Positions 44,178 through 54,489 of a stretch of 64,000 nucleotides of DNA are shown here, piece after piece. Numbering within the stretch: position 1 is the first letter of the stretch; each line of letters opens with the position of its first letter. A model generated the notes under the pieces. The model saw nothing but the letters and a program-made list of their open reading frames with translations. It did not search any database and was not told the origin of the DNA. The stretch covers positions 4,216,001 through 4,280,000 of the forward strand of contig NC_039498.1 in the NCBI RefSeq assembly GCF_003590095.1. The letters run 5' to 3'. This stretch comes from Trichoplusia ni. Its lineage: Eukaryota; Arthropoda; Insecta; Lepidoptera; Noctuidae. A program made the position numbers and the translations under genes.

Positions 44178-47100
44178 CTGTAACAAAGGGGATTTCATAC
44201 AATTATATTCTTTCCGATAAAAATTTCCCAGGGCAGGACTCCATGAAGGATATTTAGGATATTACAGAGTTAAATGCTGTTAATGGCTACTCGGGTTTTG
44301 AATTACATTCCGGCAATAATTAAATATTCAGTTCAATACGAGTTTTGACCTGTGTGGGGTTTTGCATGTCATTTAGGAGAAACAATCGATTGCGTTGTTT
44401 TTGCGTCACAAAACATAATTATTTTACAGTTACTTTTAACAATTTGAAACTTTCTCTTGGGAAACATAATATTAGCCATTAGAATCACGCACGTATTTTA
44501 ATCGAATAGTATAGTTGAATAATTACCTGTCCCTCTACGGGCTTACTGTAGTCATACTCATCCAGCCTCTTCGGACAATCGTCTCTGAAGTGCGCCCCTC
44601 TGCTTTCAGTTCTATTCTTAGCGCACGCCACGACCTGAACAGCTAACTGCAGCATGTTCTGCAACTCCAGGACCTCAATCAAGTCCGTGTTCCAATTGAA
44701 GCGTCTGTCCACTACCCTGATGTCTGCGAAGGCTTGGAACCATTTCTGAATTTCTACGTCGGCTGCAATATTTTGGAATGAAATATTAAACGTCTTTGTA
44801 GGAATTTGACTACAAAGTATGTACCTAAATATTAATTTAATATCACTAACAGAAACTTACCTAGCCTACATAAAAATAAGTGACGACGTACCTTCGCCTA
44901 ATAGTTTGGAATCTCTGAAGACTCCACACTTGGCCTGCATTGTGTGCCTCATGGCTTCTCTCAGTTCATGTGGAGGAGCACAACCATTGGCACACCTCAT
45001 CTTCTCTAAATTATCTATCGTGGCATCGCAGAGGTTCTGAAACAACGGTTTTTGCTTGCGTAACTCAGAATACTTGGTTTTATAGCTATTTATCCATAAA
45101 TATAATAGAAATAGAAATAGAAAAAATCTTACTTTCCAATATAAGTTGAAATTGATGTGTTGTATTCGCAGCTAGTAGGCAACAAGTACCTACAGCTTCA
45201 CAACAATATGAATAAACAGCATATAACCCAAATTAGCCAACTACATAATCATTCTAAGATCACCACTACTTACATCCTTCAAAGTGGGTTGCTTCTGGCC
45301 AGGCTTGAAGTCGGCGCTGATGGTGTCCGCGATAGATTTGCCGAAGACGACGATATCCAAGAGTGAGTTTGCACCCAATCTGTTGGCTCCATGAGCATTG
45401 CTGACAGCCTCACCGCAAGCATAAAGTCCAGGTACAATACAGTCCTTGCCTCCTTGGTGAACTAAAACCTGAAGTCAAACAAGGGTAGGCTTAGAACACC
45501 TAACCTGCACTAAGAAACTATGCACGGATCAACTATTGATGTGTACTGTATATATATATATAATAATGCTTATTAAATTGAAATTAATCGATAGAATACG
45601 TGTGTATTATAAAATCAGAACATCGAAAATCAAGAATTTTGTTGGGTGTTTCCAGACGATGCTCAAGATAAAAGATAATTTATTTTGCGAAAACACGGGT
45701 ATATGTTTAAAAAAACAAGAGGTATTTTTGTAACATAAGGTTGTAAAATAAAATCAGACCCATACATGTTTTGCCAGTATTTGGCGTACAAATTTTTTAC
45801 AAATATTTAAAGTGAAACGTCACAATACAGTAACAAGTGTTAGGCATGATTTAAATATTCATTAAGAGTATAAAAACATTTGGCAACAAGATATTCATTG
45901 AATTTTAATTTAAACTTATTTAACGGTAGGGACTTAATCCATTTTGGTACTTTGTTATAAATAACAGGCGCTAGACAAAATACGCTTTTATGCATTAGCG
46001 CAGTGTTGCATGGCACAATGCATAGTTTGTCATTATCCCTACGACTACGAGTGCTTACATCAGCAAGGCGACTAAATAATTTTGGGTTACTTTTTACAAA
46101 AGCAGCAACTTCGTATATGTAGAAGGAAAGTAAAGTTAATATTTTAAATTTAGTGAAAAACTGTCAGTATTTTGAAGACAAACATTGCCCTAATGCATCT
46201 TTTTTGAGATTCGAAAACTGTTTCTCTGTTGGCCGAGTTTCCCCAGAATACTATTCCAAATCTTAGGATGGAGTGAACTATGCCATAGTAAGCTGTAATT
46301 AGAGCACCAGTGTCTACGATAGCTGACAGTTTGTACAGAGCATATGCGGAAGAACTAACTCTTTTTGTGAGTTCCTCTGTGTGTGACTTCCAGTTTAAGT
46401 TCCTATTAATGATAATGCCTAGAAATTTCGTTTTAGTGACTGTACTGAGTGATGTGCCTTGGTAGTTGATTTCAAAATTTGGACTAGCTATACGTTTACT
46501 AAAATATTTTTTTTTTGTTTTAGCTAAATTAATCTTGAGGTTATTATTGTTCATCCATTCTATTAGAGATTGGATGGTAGTATTTGTGACGTCTCGCCTG
46601 TGGAATCTACGGTAACTGTACTATCATCTGCAAATAGCGTCACTGGATATTTGGTCACTAATGGCAAATCATTAATCAAGCCAAAATACATATTTTTCAA
46701 TTTTTGTCTATTTTGCTATTCTTAATAATGTTTGTGGAACGATAAAAACGCCAAGTTAAAATCAGCGAGCCACTGCTTGATTTCATCGCGCATTTTTAAC
46801 CAAGGATTTTATTTATTAAACGATCTCAAAGAAAAATTCTGCCGAAACTCAATACGTTCGTTACACGCGAACAATGTACTAGGCATATACACGCATCGTC
46901 AAAAGACACGTCTTACAAAAGCAGCCCAGTTCATGTATCCGACGTAAAATACCCCTAGGCGCGATTATATTTTTTTTATCATCAACTAAGATAATAAGTG
47001 CGACGAAAAATTAAACAAGAGAAATCTGAAATATACTCTTAAAAATGATAAAAACACCGCCGCCCGCACCCCTCATCATTGTAACAAGGCTTGGACCGCG

Positions 47101-50100
47101 CTCGCAACAGAGATGTGTTTCTAAAAAATTACAAATTGCATCATAATATTAAATAAAAATTGCATTTTAAATTTATTCAAATCTCATAAATACCTATTTT
47201 TTTATCATGAACGTGTTCTAGTCATTGGATACATGAACTGGGCTGCTTTTGTAAGACGACTAAAAAATCACGGTGTATAGTAACCTCATAATAATTTATG
47301 CTCACCTCTCCTCTGTAGTTAATAGGTATGCCGCCCATAGTGTAATGCACAGTGGGCAGTACTGGTACGGGCTGCGTATACACATCTGCGCCAGTGAAGG
47401 TGAAGGCAGATTCCGAGATCCCTGGAAGCTTATCCTTGATCAACTCGGGACTGAGGTGGTGGAGTTGGAGGTACACGTGATCCTTCTTCGGTCCGACTCC
47501 TCGTCCTTTAGAGGAAGTTAAGATTATTGCAATGTTTCACTGTCCCTTGCGAATTGTTATAATTTAAAAAAACTAATGCAAAAATACAATCTAAAAGTAA
47601 ACAAACGAACTTGGGTTTATAAAAAAAAACATTTGATTTTGCTAATAGAGATGGTCACAACGATTTCACGACTTGTGTTTACATTGATAGTGTATGTTCT
47701 GCCATCTATTGAAATTACGGTAAACTAAAATGTACTTTAGGTTCTAACCCCCTTAACACATGGCTTTGCTCCAAACAACCAACAGATGGCGATGAACCCA
47801 ATAAAATGTAAGAGTGGAATAAAATACATTAAGTCTCGATAATTTTTGGCAAAATTGCGTCTTTAAGCCTATTTGGGTATTGTAGTTGAAAATTCGGAAT
47901 TCAACGTGGGGTGCTGTGGCAAGTATCTTGCTCCCGAACTGACAATAGAAGTGAGTTTACTGTTTTGATAAAAACAAATAAACATGTTATACCTTGTCTT
48001 ATTTCCGTGGCCATCGATCTGGATACTACGTCACGACTGGCCAAATCTTTAGCTTTGGGCGCGTATTTCTCCATAAACCTTTTGCCTTCACTGTTCACGA
48101 GGTAGCCGCCTTCTCCGCGGGCACCTTCCGTCATTAAGCAGCCGGATCCGTACATGCCTAGAAAAATGAAACAATATAACTTTATATAACCTTACAAATG
48201 GTTTTCAAACTTTGTTTAGAACAAAGTTACACCAATCACTTTCTTTTATTGGATTATCATATATTTTTCTATGGCGTTAAATTACCTTGTCGTCAATATG
48301 ACTCAAGTCACAAAGGGCTACTGGGCTATTTCAAGCTACATATATATTTTAAATTAAATAAGTGTAGTAACAATCATCAAATCATCATTTTCTATAATCG
48401 CAGTTGATAAATTCAAAATTATTATAATGAACGAGTAGTACAGTAATGAGACTACGAAGTCGTACGTCCGCTTGTACTTTTTACGCGCAAAATGGATATT
48501 AGATTGCAACGGAAAACGAGTAACCGGGTGAAAAGAAATTGAGCTGAATAAAAATCCGTACTCATTACTCGATAAAACTGTTACTCGGCGCATCTCTATT
48601 CTTAACTGTCGCTTACGATGTCTTTAGGAATGGTAGACCAATATGGAATGCACCAGCACGAAATGTGACTAACAATATGACCATGAGACAGCCCCGTTAT
48701 GGATGCATGTTTCTTAGCTCCCAATAAAAGCATTGTTGAGGCACTTACCGGTTGGATGAAACTGTATAAACTCCAAGTCTTGCAGTGGAACACCTGCTCT
48801 CGCCGCCATCGCACACCCGTCGCCGGTGCACGTGTGGGCCGCAGTACACGAGAAATACATCCTTGGGTAGCCTCCAGTACTTATAACTGTATTCCTAGCT
48901 TGGAACCTGAAGCATAAAATGTAAAAGATTTACTTATTTTGCGTGCAATCTTGTTGCGGGCTTCTGTATTTGAAGGAGTACGAGCTCGTGGCTACGCTAT
49001 AACCGCACAAGTGAATCGATCACAGGTTAAGCTACGCTTGACCGGTGGTCCGTAGATGTGTGATGGTCACACATCTACAGACCATACCGAGTTCCTCCGT
49101 GTTTCGGAAGGCACGTTAAATTGTGGGTCCCGGCTGTTATGAAGTTTGAAGTCTGACAACCAGTCTAACCAAGGGGTATCGTGTTGCTCAGGTAACTGGG
49201 TTGGGGAGGTCAGATAGGCAGTCGCTCCTTGTAAAACACTGGTACTTAGCTGAATTCGGTTAGACTGGAAGCCAACCCCAACATAGTTGGGAAAAGGCTA
49301 GGTCGATAGTGATTTGAAGGAGTAGGTACTTCATAATATTCTTTATAGGTACTTAAGTTTTTCAGGTGAAAAGCATAGTTTCTGGCCCAAAAATAAATAA
49401 TGATTCCCTCCCTAATTTAAATTACCCTGGACTTTGTAATTAAACTAGCTTTTCGCCCGCGTCGAGGTCGGTTATATCGCGTTTCCAAGAGAACTAACTC
49501 TTCAAAAGTCCGGGATAAAAACTAATATGTTCTTTCTCCAGGTCAATTTTATCTCTGTACCAAATTTCATTAAAATCGGTTCAGTGGTTTAGACGTGAAA
49601 GCGTAACAGACAGACAGAATTACTTTCGCATTTATAATATTATACATATATAGTAAGGATAAGGATAGTAAGGATGCTTACCTGTGGAGGCATCCGTCGT
49701 CCATGTCTATGGCAAGGCATCCCACTACCTCACCATCCTGCACTATTAGATCAAGCACAAAGAACTCGGTGAAAAAGTCGATGTTCTTATATTTCGTGCA
49801 ATAGCCGTAAAGCGTGTGAAGGAGGGCATGGCCAGTACTGTAATAAGTAAGCAAAATAATTTATCAGGTACTCAATACTCAATCATTTATTGCATTCCAT
49901 ATGTTACAGAGTATGTTACAAAAAATATAGGAGAGAGGGAGAGGGCAGAATAGCAATTTGTGTCTTTACTTCCCAAGCTATGTCGACAATAACTTTCAAG
50001 TACATTGGTTTAGCTGAATAGCGTACATAGAGCCAGTGCTATGGACCCATACCCTGAAGTAGCTCAGTGTACAATATTCCACAACTATAACACAACACCA

Positions 50101-51812
50101 TCTAGTCTTATACTAAGCAGAGCTTATATTATGAGTCCTGCTAGACAACTGATAAACATACTTATATATTTGTAAATACAGTCACAGAGAAATATATCAC
50201 GCTCATCACACAAACATTGTCCTGGGGGGGAATCGAACCCACGACCCTCCGGTAAAGCAGTCCGGGCTACTAACTAGACAACTAACTAGACCAACAGGCC
50301 AGTGTGATGTAAACGGTAACAAATGTAACGAGTTAACGAGATATCATGCTTTAATGTCATACGAAGTGACTCGCGAGTTCATATCTATGAGAAAACTAAC
50401 CGATCAGCAACGGCACATGTCCTCTTGGCAGTACTCTTTCCGAAGTTAATAGTTCCACCACCAAACGGCCTTTGGTATATTTTTCCTTCTTTTGTTCTTG
50501 AGAACGGCATGCCCATATTTTCCAATTCTATGACACACCCTGGGGCTTCTCGGGTCAAATAGTGGATGGAATCCTGAAGAGTGGGCCGAATGTTAAAAAA
50601 CCGTTTGAAAAGAACCTGCTTTTCAGCACACTTCAGGTTAATTTTTATACATTCAAGTTCTGTTAGTGTCTGCGTAGCATTATTATGATTAAAAAAACAT
50701 TTCATACCTGATCACCAAGCCAATCTGATCCTTTGACTGTGTCGTAAAAGTGAAACTTCCAGTCATCATCATGCATACTTCCTAAAAAAGAAAAATATGT
50801 ACGTGTATGTGTGTGTATATCAATAATGACGGATATTTTTCTTTATAATTCATATCGAAGAAGGTTCTCAATTCGCCTGCTTTTTTTAAGTGCTCTGATA
50901 ATATCCTATTCTAAATAAACTGAGTTTATAAACATGACACTTGCATTCATTAACATTATAGACGGTCTACTGAATTGCTGGAAATGGATCTACGTTTCCA
51001 TGTAGGACAACAAATCGAATCCGAAGTATTTTTATTGAAATGTAGCTCAGAACACTGAATACATTAGTTGACTTGGCAGCGTGTCAAAACAATGGCACCA
51101 TTCTGTCGCTCGATCCTTATGACTTCATATTTGGTTTCGTACAATATCAAAACCGTAAAGAGGCATACAATATAAACTTAAAAACTGATCCGTTCAGGAT
51201 ACTGGTACATAGAAGAAATAGTTTATTGAATTGAGGGACCTTATCGTGGAGAATTCTACTTGGGAGTAGGAACATTTCGAAAAGACCAAAATGTCTACTA
51301 AAAGACTTCAAATGCTACTAAAACAAATTGAAAAATGGTTTAGTTTTATAAAAACGAGTCCTGCACTGAAAAATTTAATCCTTATGTCGCGGGGTGTTTT
51401 GCCAACGAACAATTCATAAGCACAAAGACACCTAGACTCAGAACAAGCATTCGTGGATCACACACATGATTGTCCTACGCGGGGATCAAGCCCGCGGCAA
51501 GTCGTGCAAAGTGGGTTTGGCGTGATGACCTCAACCACTAAAGCTTCATTAAAAATTCACATATTCATAAATTAGCGGACATCAAAACTCACCGATAGCG
51601 GCGTTCATACCGCCTTGAGCGGCAATGGTGTGCGACCTGGTAGGGAACAGCTTGGAAATGAGGGCTACGGAGAACTTGTTCTCAGCCAGGCCTTTTGAGA
51701 CACGCAGCCCCGCTCCTCCCGCGCCGATAACCACGCAGTCGTGCTGATGGTGCTGGATCGTGTAGGAGCCATGACGAAAGGAAGCTGGAAGATTGGGAAA
51801 GCCTTTTAATAA
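44022..51812 (-). CDS. SDHA: succinate dehydrogenase flavoprotein subunit, diverged SDHA-type gene (leader exon not resolved)
   Basis: SDHA is the FAD subunit of mitochondrial complex II; it oxidises succinate to fumarate and passes electrons to the iron-sulfur subunit. Eleven exons (44022-44177, 44527-44762, 44892-45036, 45274-45468, 47306-47505, 47993-48157, 48749-48906, 49682-49837, 50401-50573, 50708-50781, 51593-51812) join with consistent phases into 625 residues plus stop. Numbering from the first exon found: FAD glycine motif GAGGAG 30-35; FAD-linking His61 (RSHTIAAQGG); His258 (FHPTG); Thr270/Glu271; catalytic Arg302 (ASRDVVSR); His369 (TVHYTMGG); Arg412 (GANRLGANS); C-terminus IPPVPRVY. 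About 35-40 N-terminal residues, the mitochondrial leader, are missing relative to usual lengths and must lie above 51,812. The protein is diverged at normally invariant places (GLRVSKGLAENKF; KRTCAVADR; GGYPRMYFSC). A second, tissue-restricted copy like the Drosophila SdhA-like paralogue is therefore likely. Introns carry SINEs, a Helitron-like element and a LINE. Confidence 0.93.
44527..44762 (-). CDS. SDHA: SDHA-type exon J
   Basis: Acceptor TATTGCAG|CCGACG, donor GGACAG|GTAATT. Residues 497-574 include FNWNTDLIEVLELQNML and ESRGAHFRDD..LDEYDYSKP, the helical capping region of the family. Confidence 0.95.
44892..45036 (-). CDS. SDHA: SDHA-type exon I
   Basis: Acceptor TGTTTCAG|AACCTC, donor GGCGAAG|GTACGT. 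Residues 448-495, including LREAMRHTMQAKCGVFR. This part is poorly conserved compared with the LRLRMQKTMQ type of ordinary SDHA. Confidence 0.9.
45274..45468 (-). CDS. SDHA: SDHA-type exon H
   Basis: Acceptor GACTTCAG|GTTTTA, donor AAGGAT|GTAAGT. Residues 383-447 with PGLYACGEA, HGANRLGANSLLDIVVFG (active-site Arg412) and KPGQK. Confidence 0.95.
45469..47305 (-). other. SDHA intron carrying a LINE
   Basis: The longest of the resolved introns. Most of its middle is a broken non-LTR retrotransposon on the same strand as the gene. Confidence 0.8.
45760..46710 (-). mobile_element. broken non-LTR retrotransposon, reverse-transcriptase C-terminal part
   Basis: Three pieces in different frames give the end of a LINE ORF2. 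The first is INDLPLVTKYP..LFADDST at about 46,620-46,685 (the RT active-site FADD). The second is the 46,150-46,554 frame with TKTKFLGIIINRNLNWKSH, YYGIVHSILRFGIVFWG and SQKRCIRAMF. The third, downstream, runs from ILTLLSFYIYEVAAFVK through VIYNKVPKWIKSLP to NEYLNHA and a stop at 45,840. The style is that of the CR1/Jockey group. Frameshifts separate the pieces, so it is dead. It is 5'-truncated, as is usual for LINE insertions. Confidence 0.85.
47306..47505 (-). CDS. SDHA: SDHA-type exon G
   Basis: Acceptor CCTCTAAAG|GACGAGG, donor GGAGAG|GTGAGC. Residues 317-382 with DHVYLQLHHLSPE, LPGISESA and VLPTVHYTMGGIP (active-site His369). Confidence 0.95.
47993..48157 (-). CDS. SDHA: SDHA-type exon F
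   Basis: Acceptor TTTTCTAG|GCATGT, donor AGACAAG|GTATAA. Residues 262-315 with CLMTEGARGEGGYLVNS (Thr270, Glu271) and KDLASRDVVSRS (proton-shuttle Arg302). Confidence 0.95.
48749..48906 (-). CDS. SDHA: SDHA-type exon E
   Basis: Acceptor ATGCTTCAG|GTTCCA, donor CCAACCG|GTAAGT. Residues 209-260 with ARNTVISTGGYPRMYFSC, AHTCTGDG and DLEFIQFHPT. The GGYG of typical SDHA reads GGYP here. Confidence 0.95.
48970..49318 (+). repeat. noctuid-type interspersed repeat
   Basis: Contains TCGGAAGGCACGTTAAATTG, CAACCAGTCTAACCAAGGGG, GTCAGATAGGCAGTCGCTCC and the AACATAGTTGGGAAAAGGCT tail. I associate this element with noctuid moths from general familiarity. It lies in the SDHA intron between exons D and E, antisense to the gene. 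Confidence 0.7.
49447..49671 (-). mobile_element. Helitron-like element next to a splice donor
   Basis: Read on the minus strand it ends GGGCGAAAAGCTAG before a T, and its body holds GCGAAAGTAATTCTGTCTG and TTTTAATGAAATTTGGTACA, text of a very common lepidopteran element. The other end (TATCCTTATCCTTACTATAT) lies about 10 nt inside the intron from the exon D donor at 49,681. Confidence 0.65.
49682..49837 (-). CDS. SDHA: SDHA-type exon D
   Basis: Acceptor CTTATTACAG|TACTGG, donor CTCCACAG|GTAAGC. Residues 157-207 with TGHALLHTLYG; the following CTKYKNIDFFTEFFVLDLIV is diverged from the usual SLRYD..YFVEYFALDL. Confidence 0.95.
50170..50304 (-). repeat. tRNA-derived SINE, family 2
   Basis: On the minus strand, TTGGTCTAGTTAG (A-box region) and GTGGGTTCGATTCCCC (B box) are followed by AATGTTTGTGTGATGAGCG. 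It lies in the SDHA intron between exons C and D. Confidence 0.75.
50401..50573 (-). CDS. SDHA: SDHA-type exon C
   Basis: Acceptor CCACTCTTCAG|GATTCC, donor GCTGATCG|GTTAGT. Residues 99-155 with DSIHYLTREAP, ELENMGMPFSRTKEGKIYQR and KRTCAVAD. Confidence 0.95.
50708..50781 (-). CDS. SDHA: SDHA-type exon B
   Basis: Acceptor TTTTTTAG|GAAGTA, donor GATCAG|GTATGA. Residues 75-98, ending in the conserved FYDTVKGSDWLGDQ. Confidence 0.95.
50782..51592 (-). other. SDHA intron
   Basis: AT-rich intron holding the SINE at 51,359-51,543; otherwise nothing recognisable. Confidence 0.75.
51359..51543 (-). repeat. tRNA-derived SINE, family 1, in SDHA intron
   Basis: On the minus strand: TAGTGGTTGAGGTCATCACG head, decayed B box GGCTTGATCCCCGCG, CCACGAATGCTTGTTCTGAG body and GGATTAAATTTTTCAGTGC tail. 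It is the longest recognisable copy here. Confidence 0.8.
51593..51812 (-). CDS. SDHA: SDHA-type exon A (first resolved)
   Basis: Acceptor TTTTCCGTCTGCAG|TTATTA (phase 0), donor GCTATCG|GTGAGT. Residues 1-73 of the resolved protein: CVVIGAGGAGLRVSKG dinucleotide fold and LFPTRSHTIAAQGG with the FAD-linking histidine. In-frame sequence upstream has no Met before a stop, so an earlier exon must supply the start. Confidence 0.93.
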
Positions 51813-52591
51813 CTGCAGACGGAAAATGAAAGTTTTATCGAGTTCTTTCCTTTTAGATCAGAAAATACCTAACTTTCTAATTCAAGTAAATGCATTATTT
51901 TGGGAGTGCAATTATTTTTTGACGGCAACATATTTTTTTTCCATTGACACTTACTTTTTGATTCTTTATTGTTGTAGTATTTTTTTGCTATTTTAAGCTG
52001 TTCTCGTATCATGTATAATAATGTATGTACTACATAAGATATGCTATATGGGCTATTTTTGAAAGGATGTATATATGGAGTTTTCTGCCGTTGCTTCTCC
52101 TAGGAATAAATTTTAGAACCGTGCACCCAGAGTTGGAATTTTAAAGTGCCTTAACTGAGAACTTGATAATAAACTAATTGTTCTTGACTTCTTGAAATAG
52201 GAAAATAAGGCTAAGGCCCTAAAGATTTCATTTGTAAGGAAGTTCTAAACCTTCAAGAAAGCCTCGTGCGATTTAAATTACGAAATCTTATACATTTTGG
52301 AATAGTATTTTCCTTTTTAAGTTGCTCAGAGTACTTCGTTGGGGATTTTTGACTTCACGTTACTTTTAGATCCACCGAGTCTTGAGGCTTTAGTTTGTAA
52401 ATAAACTGAAGGTAATATTACAACGTCAACATTTGGTGGAAATGCCTGTATGCATGGTTTTGCTAGCCTTGATAATAGTTGATAAGGGGCCAAAATATCC
52501 TCAAAAAAGTTTTGAGGGCAATTATAAAAATTTTATAAGAATAAATGCATAGTGGTTTCTTAGGTTTACGCGAATGTTAGACATTGAAATG
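51813..52591. other. non-coding stretch with LINE 3'-end scrap
   Basis: Around 52,020-52,170 there is a decayed LINE-tail-like segment (TTGCTTCTCCTAGGAATAAA). MIREQLK.. at 51,955-52,012 precedes a GTAAGT donor on the minus strand but is out of phase with SDHA exon A. Confidence 0.4.
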
Positions 52592-53020
52592 AAACTACTT
52601 TTACGGATTTTATCGCGGTTTAATTTTAGATTTTAGTTCCCGACGTTTCGAAACCTTTGCAGGTATCATGGTCACGGGCAGACTGAGATGGCGTTCGTCT
52701 TGACAGAAGATGTTGCTCGTTCTACCTTCATATTTTAATTAATTATTTGTGGTCCGACCTACGCAGTATGAGCTCACTGTGTCTTGATGTCTTGCAGCGC
52801 TGCTCTTGGGTTTGGCCTTGAGTTTATTTATTATTGGATCCCAAGTAGGTGATATATTCCAGCCATCTTCTCTATTGAAATTAGGGTGTTTTTTAATCTC
52901 AATAGCCTCGCGAAACATCCTAGGTAGGAATTTGGATTCTTTAGCGAGAATCTGTGGTTGGTAAAATCTAATATTAAACCGCGATAAAATCCGTAAAAGT
53001 AGAATAAATTCAATAAAAAA
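52592..53020 (-). mobile_element. Penelope-like element remnant (GIY-YIG endonuclease end)
   Basis: The minus-strand frame contains ILAKESKFLPRMFREAIEIKK and HPNFNREDGWNISPTWDPII, the C-terminal signature of Penelope-like GIY-YIG endonucleases. At 52,635-52,700 the flank reads TTCCCGACGTTTCGAAACC and CATGGTCACGGGCAGACTGA, familiar terminal sequence of these elements. CTACTTTTACGGATTTTATC at about 52,598 recurs inverted at about 52,975-53,005, bounding the fragment. The reverse transcriptase is missing. Confidence 0.8.
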
Positions 53021-53187
53021 AACTGCTGCATTACTCCTAACCTTCGAACACCGTATCCTAATAAGTAAACACACATGATCTCACTAGCGCATGGAACGGG
53101 AAAAACAATCATGACCTATTAAGAAAGGAAACAAATCATAATTATGTTCGCTTAAACAAAATATGTATTAAAGATAGATAATGGTCT
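53021..53187. other. spacer between two mobile elements
   Basis: AT-rich spacer; no feature seen. Confidence 0.4.
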
Positions 53188-53720
53188 AAGAGCCCGTGAA
53201 CCCCAGACCTTCGTTATTTTATAAAAGCTGAAAGTTTGTCAGCGCATACTCCCAACACAGGTAAGAACGATGGACCATTATGAAGTTTGGGTTATAGTGG
53301 CTTAGGCAGGTAAACGGTACTAAAGGTGTGTAAAATACCGATCTAAATTCGTCAAATAATAAAGTGCGATTTTTTTATATTATCTTCAGAATATTATTAA
53401 AAATCACGTTATTCATTGCCAGACACTTAACATCGTGGCAACCCCTTGCCAGACACCCTTAATGTTCATGAAATTATAGTTTAACTTACGTTATAGTATA
53501 AAAGCTGATTTTTATAAATAATACTTGGGTAATAAGTAGATGATGTTTCCTCATTAGCCAGACATTTTTTATAGTTCCAACCCCTTGCCAGACAAGCATG
53601 TAGGGTAGCTGTAGGAGCGAGCGCGAGGCAGTAGGTATGTATATGAGTGAGTGCGAGTGAGATGCGTTTGTATTGTTTAGTATTTAATACATGCTTACAT
53701 CAACTAAAACAATAATATGT
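53188..53720 (+). repeat. left arm of foldback element
   Basis: Motif copies at 53,417-53,425, 53,447-53,455, 53,556-53,564 and 53,586-53,594 are spaced 30, 109 and 30 bp apart. The pairing of spacings is mirrored in the right arm. Confidence 0.85.
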
Positions 53721-54203
53721 GCTATCTTCAATTATTATTAATTAAATATTCGTTATAAATGATAAGAATAATATTAATTATGAATTATGAATGACTCATG
53801 CAAATAAACTTTTTGGCGCAGATTTATGTAAATTTTAAAAACATCTTAAGGAAAGACATTCGATGCTACAATTACCTTAAATTGTTAAAAATTTTAATTT
53901 ATTTTATCAAAAACAGGTTTAAAAAAAAAAGCCAAAAAATAAAATATTTTTCAAAAATTTAATTAAAAATAGGTTAATGATGCTACAAGTTATTACTGAG
54001 GATAAAAAAATAAATTGATGACATTACATATTATTATAGAGTATAAAAGACAATATTAATTTATTCATTATCATCATCAATGTTATCATTTTAACAATGC
54101 CACCAACCAGACGTACAAAAATAGAGAGAAACAGTGAAGGGTATAGAGGCTATTAGTTGTTTTCTAGAGCGCGCGTGGTGTTAAGCTCAGTATTTACTTC
54201 AAA

Positions 54204-54305
54204 ATGCCAAGTTGTTCAATAGCGATTTGTAAAAATATAAGTGGAATTATTGAATCCTATGAAATAAACACTATTATGAAAATATATATTTTGTTTTGTA
54301 TTTAA
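54204..54305 (+). pseudogene. THAP-domain-like N-terminal relic
   Basis: ATG at 54,204 opens MPSCSIAICKNISGI, resembling the MPxCxxxxC start of THAP zinc-finger domains, as in P-type transposases and their domesticated relatives. The frame stops after 33 residues in AT-rich sequence, so the rest is lost or lies on another exon. A match of this length could arise by chance. Confidence 0.35.
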
Positions 54306-54359
54306 TAAAATTAGGTCCTTTTCAGATATGGCGAGACCAGGGAAATAGGGATTAATTTA

Positions 54360-54489
54360 TATATGGAGAATATTATAGATTCCAGTTTAAATTTAATAGG
54401 TACTCATACCTAAGATAGGTCAACTATACAAAATAAAGTAGTGCATCAAAGCTACGCTAAGGCGGTACGAAGTTCGCCGGGTCAGCTAG
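54360..54489 (+). mobile_element. Helitron 3'-end fragment nested in the foldback element
   Basis: Ends AAGTTCGCCGGGTCAGCTAG before a T, like the Helitrons at 20.1 and 39.3 kb. The 5' limit is not clear. Confidence 0.55.

Noticed and set aside
51955..52012. MIREQLK.. minus exon with GTAAGT donor as SDHA start
   Set aside because: Ends in phase 1 while the best acceptor of exon A needs phase 0; AT-rich, and the alternative acceptor has no pyrimidine tract.
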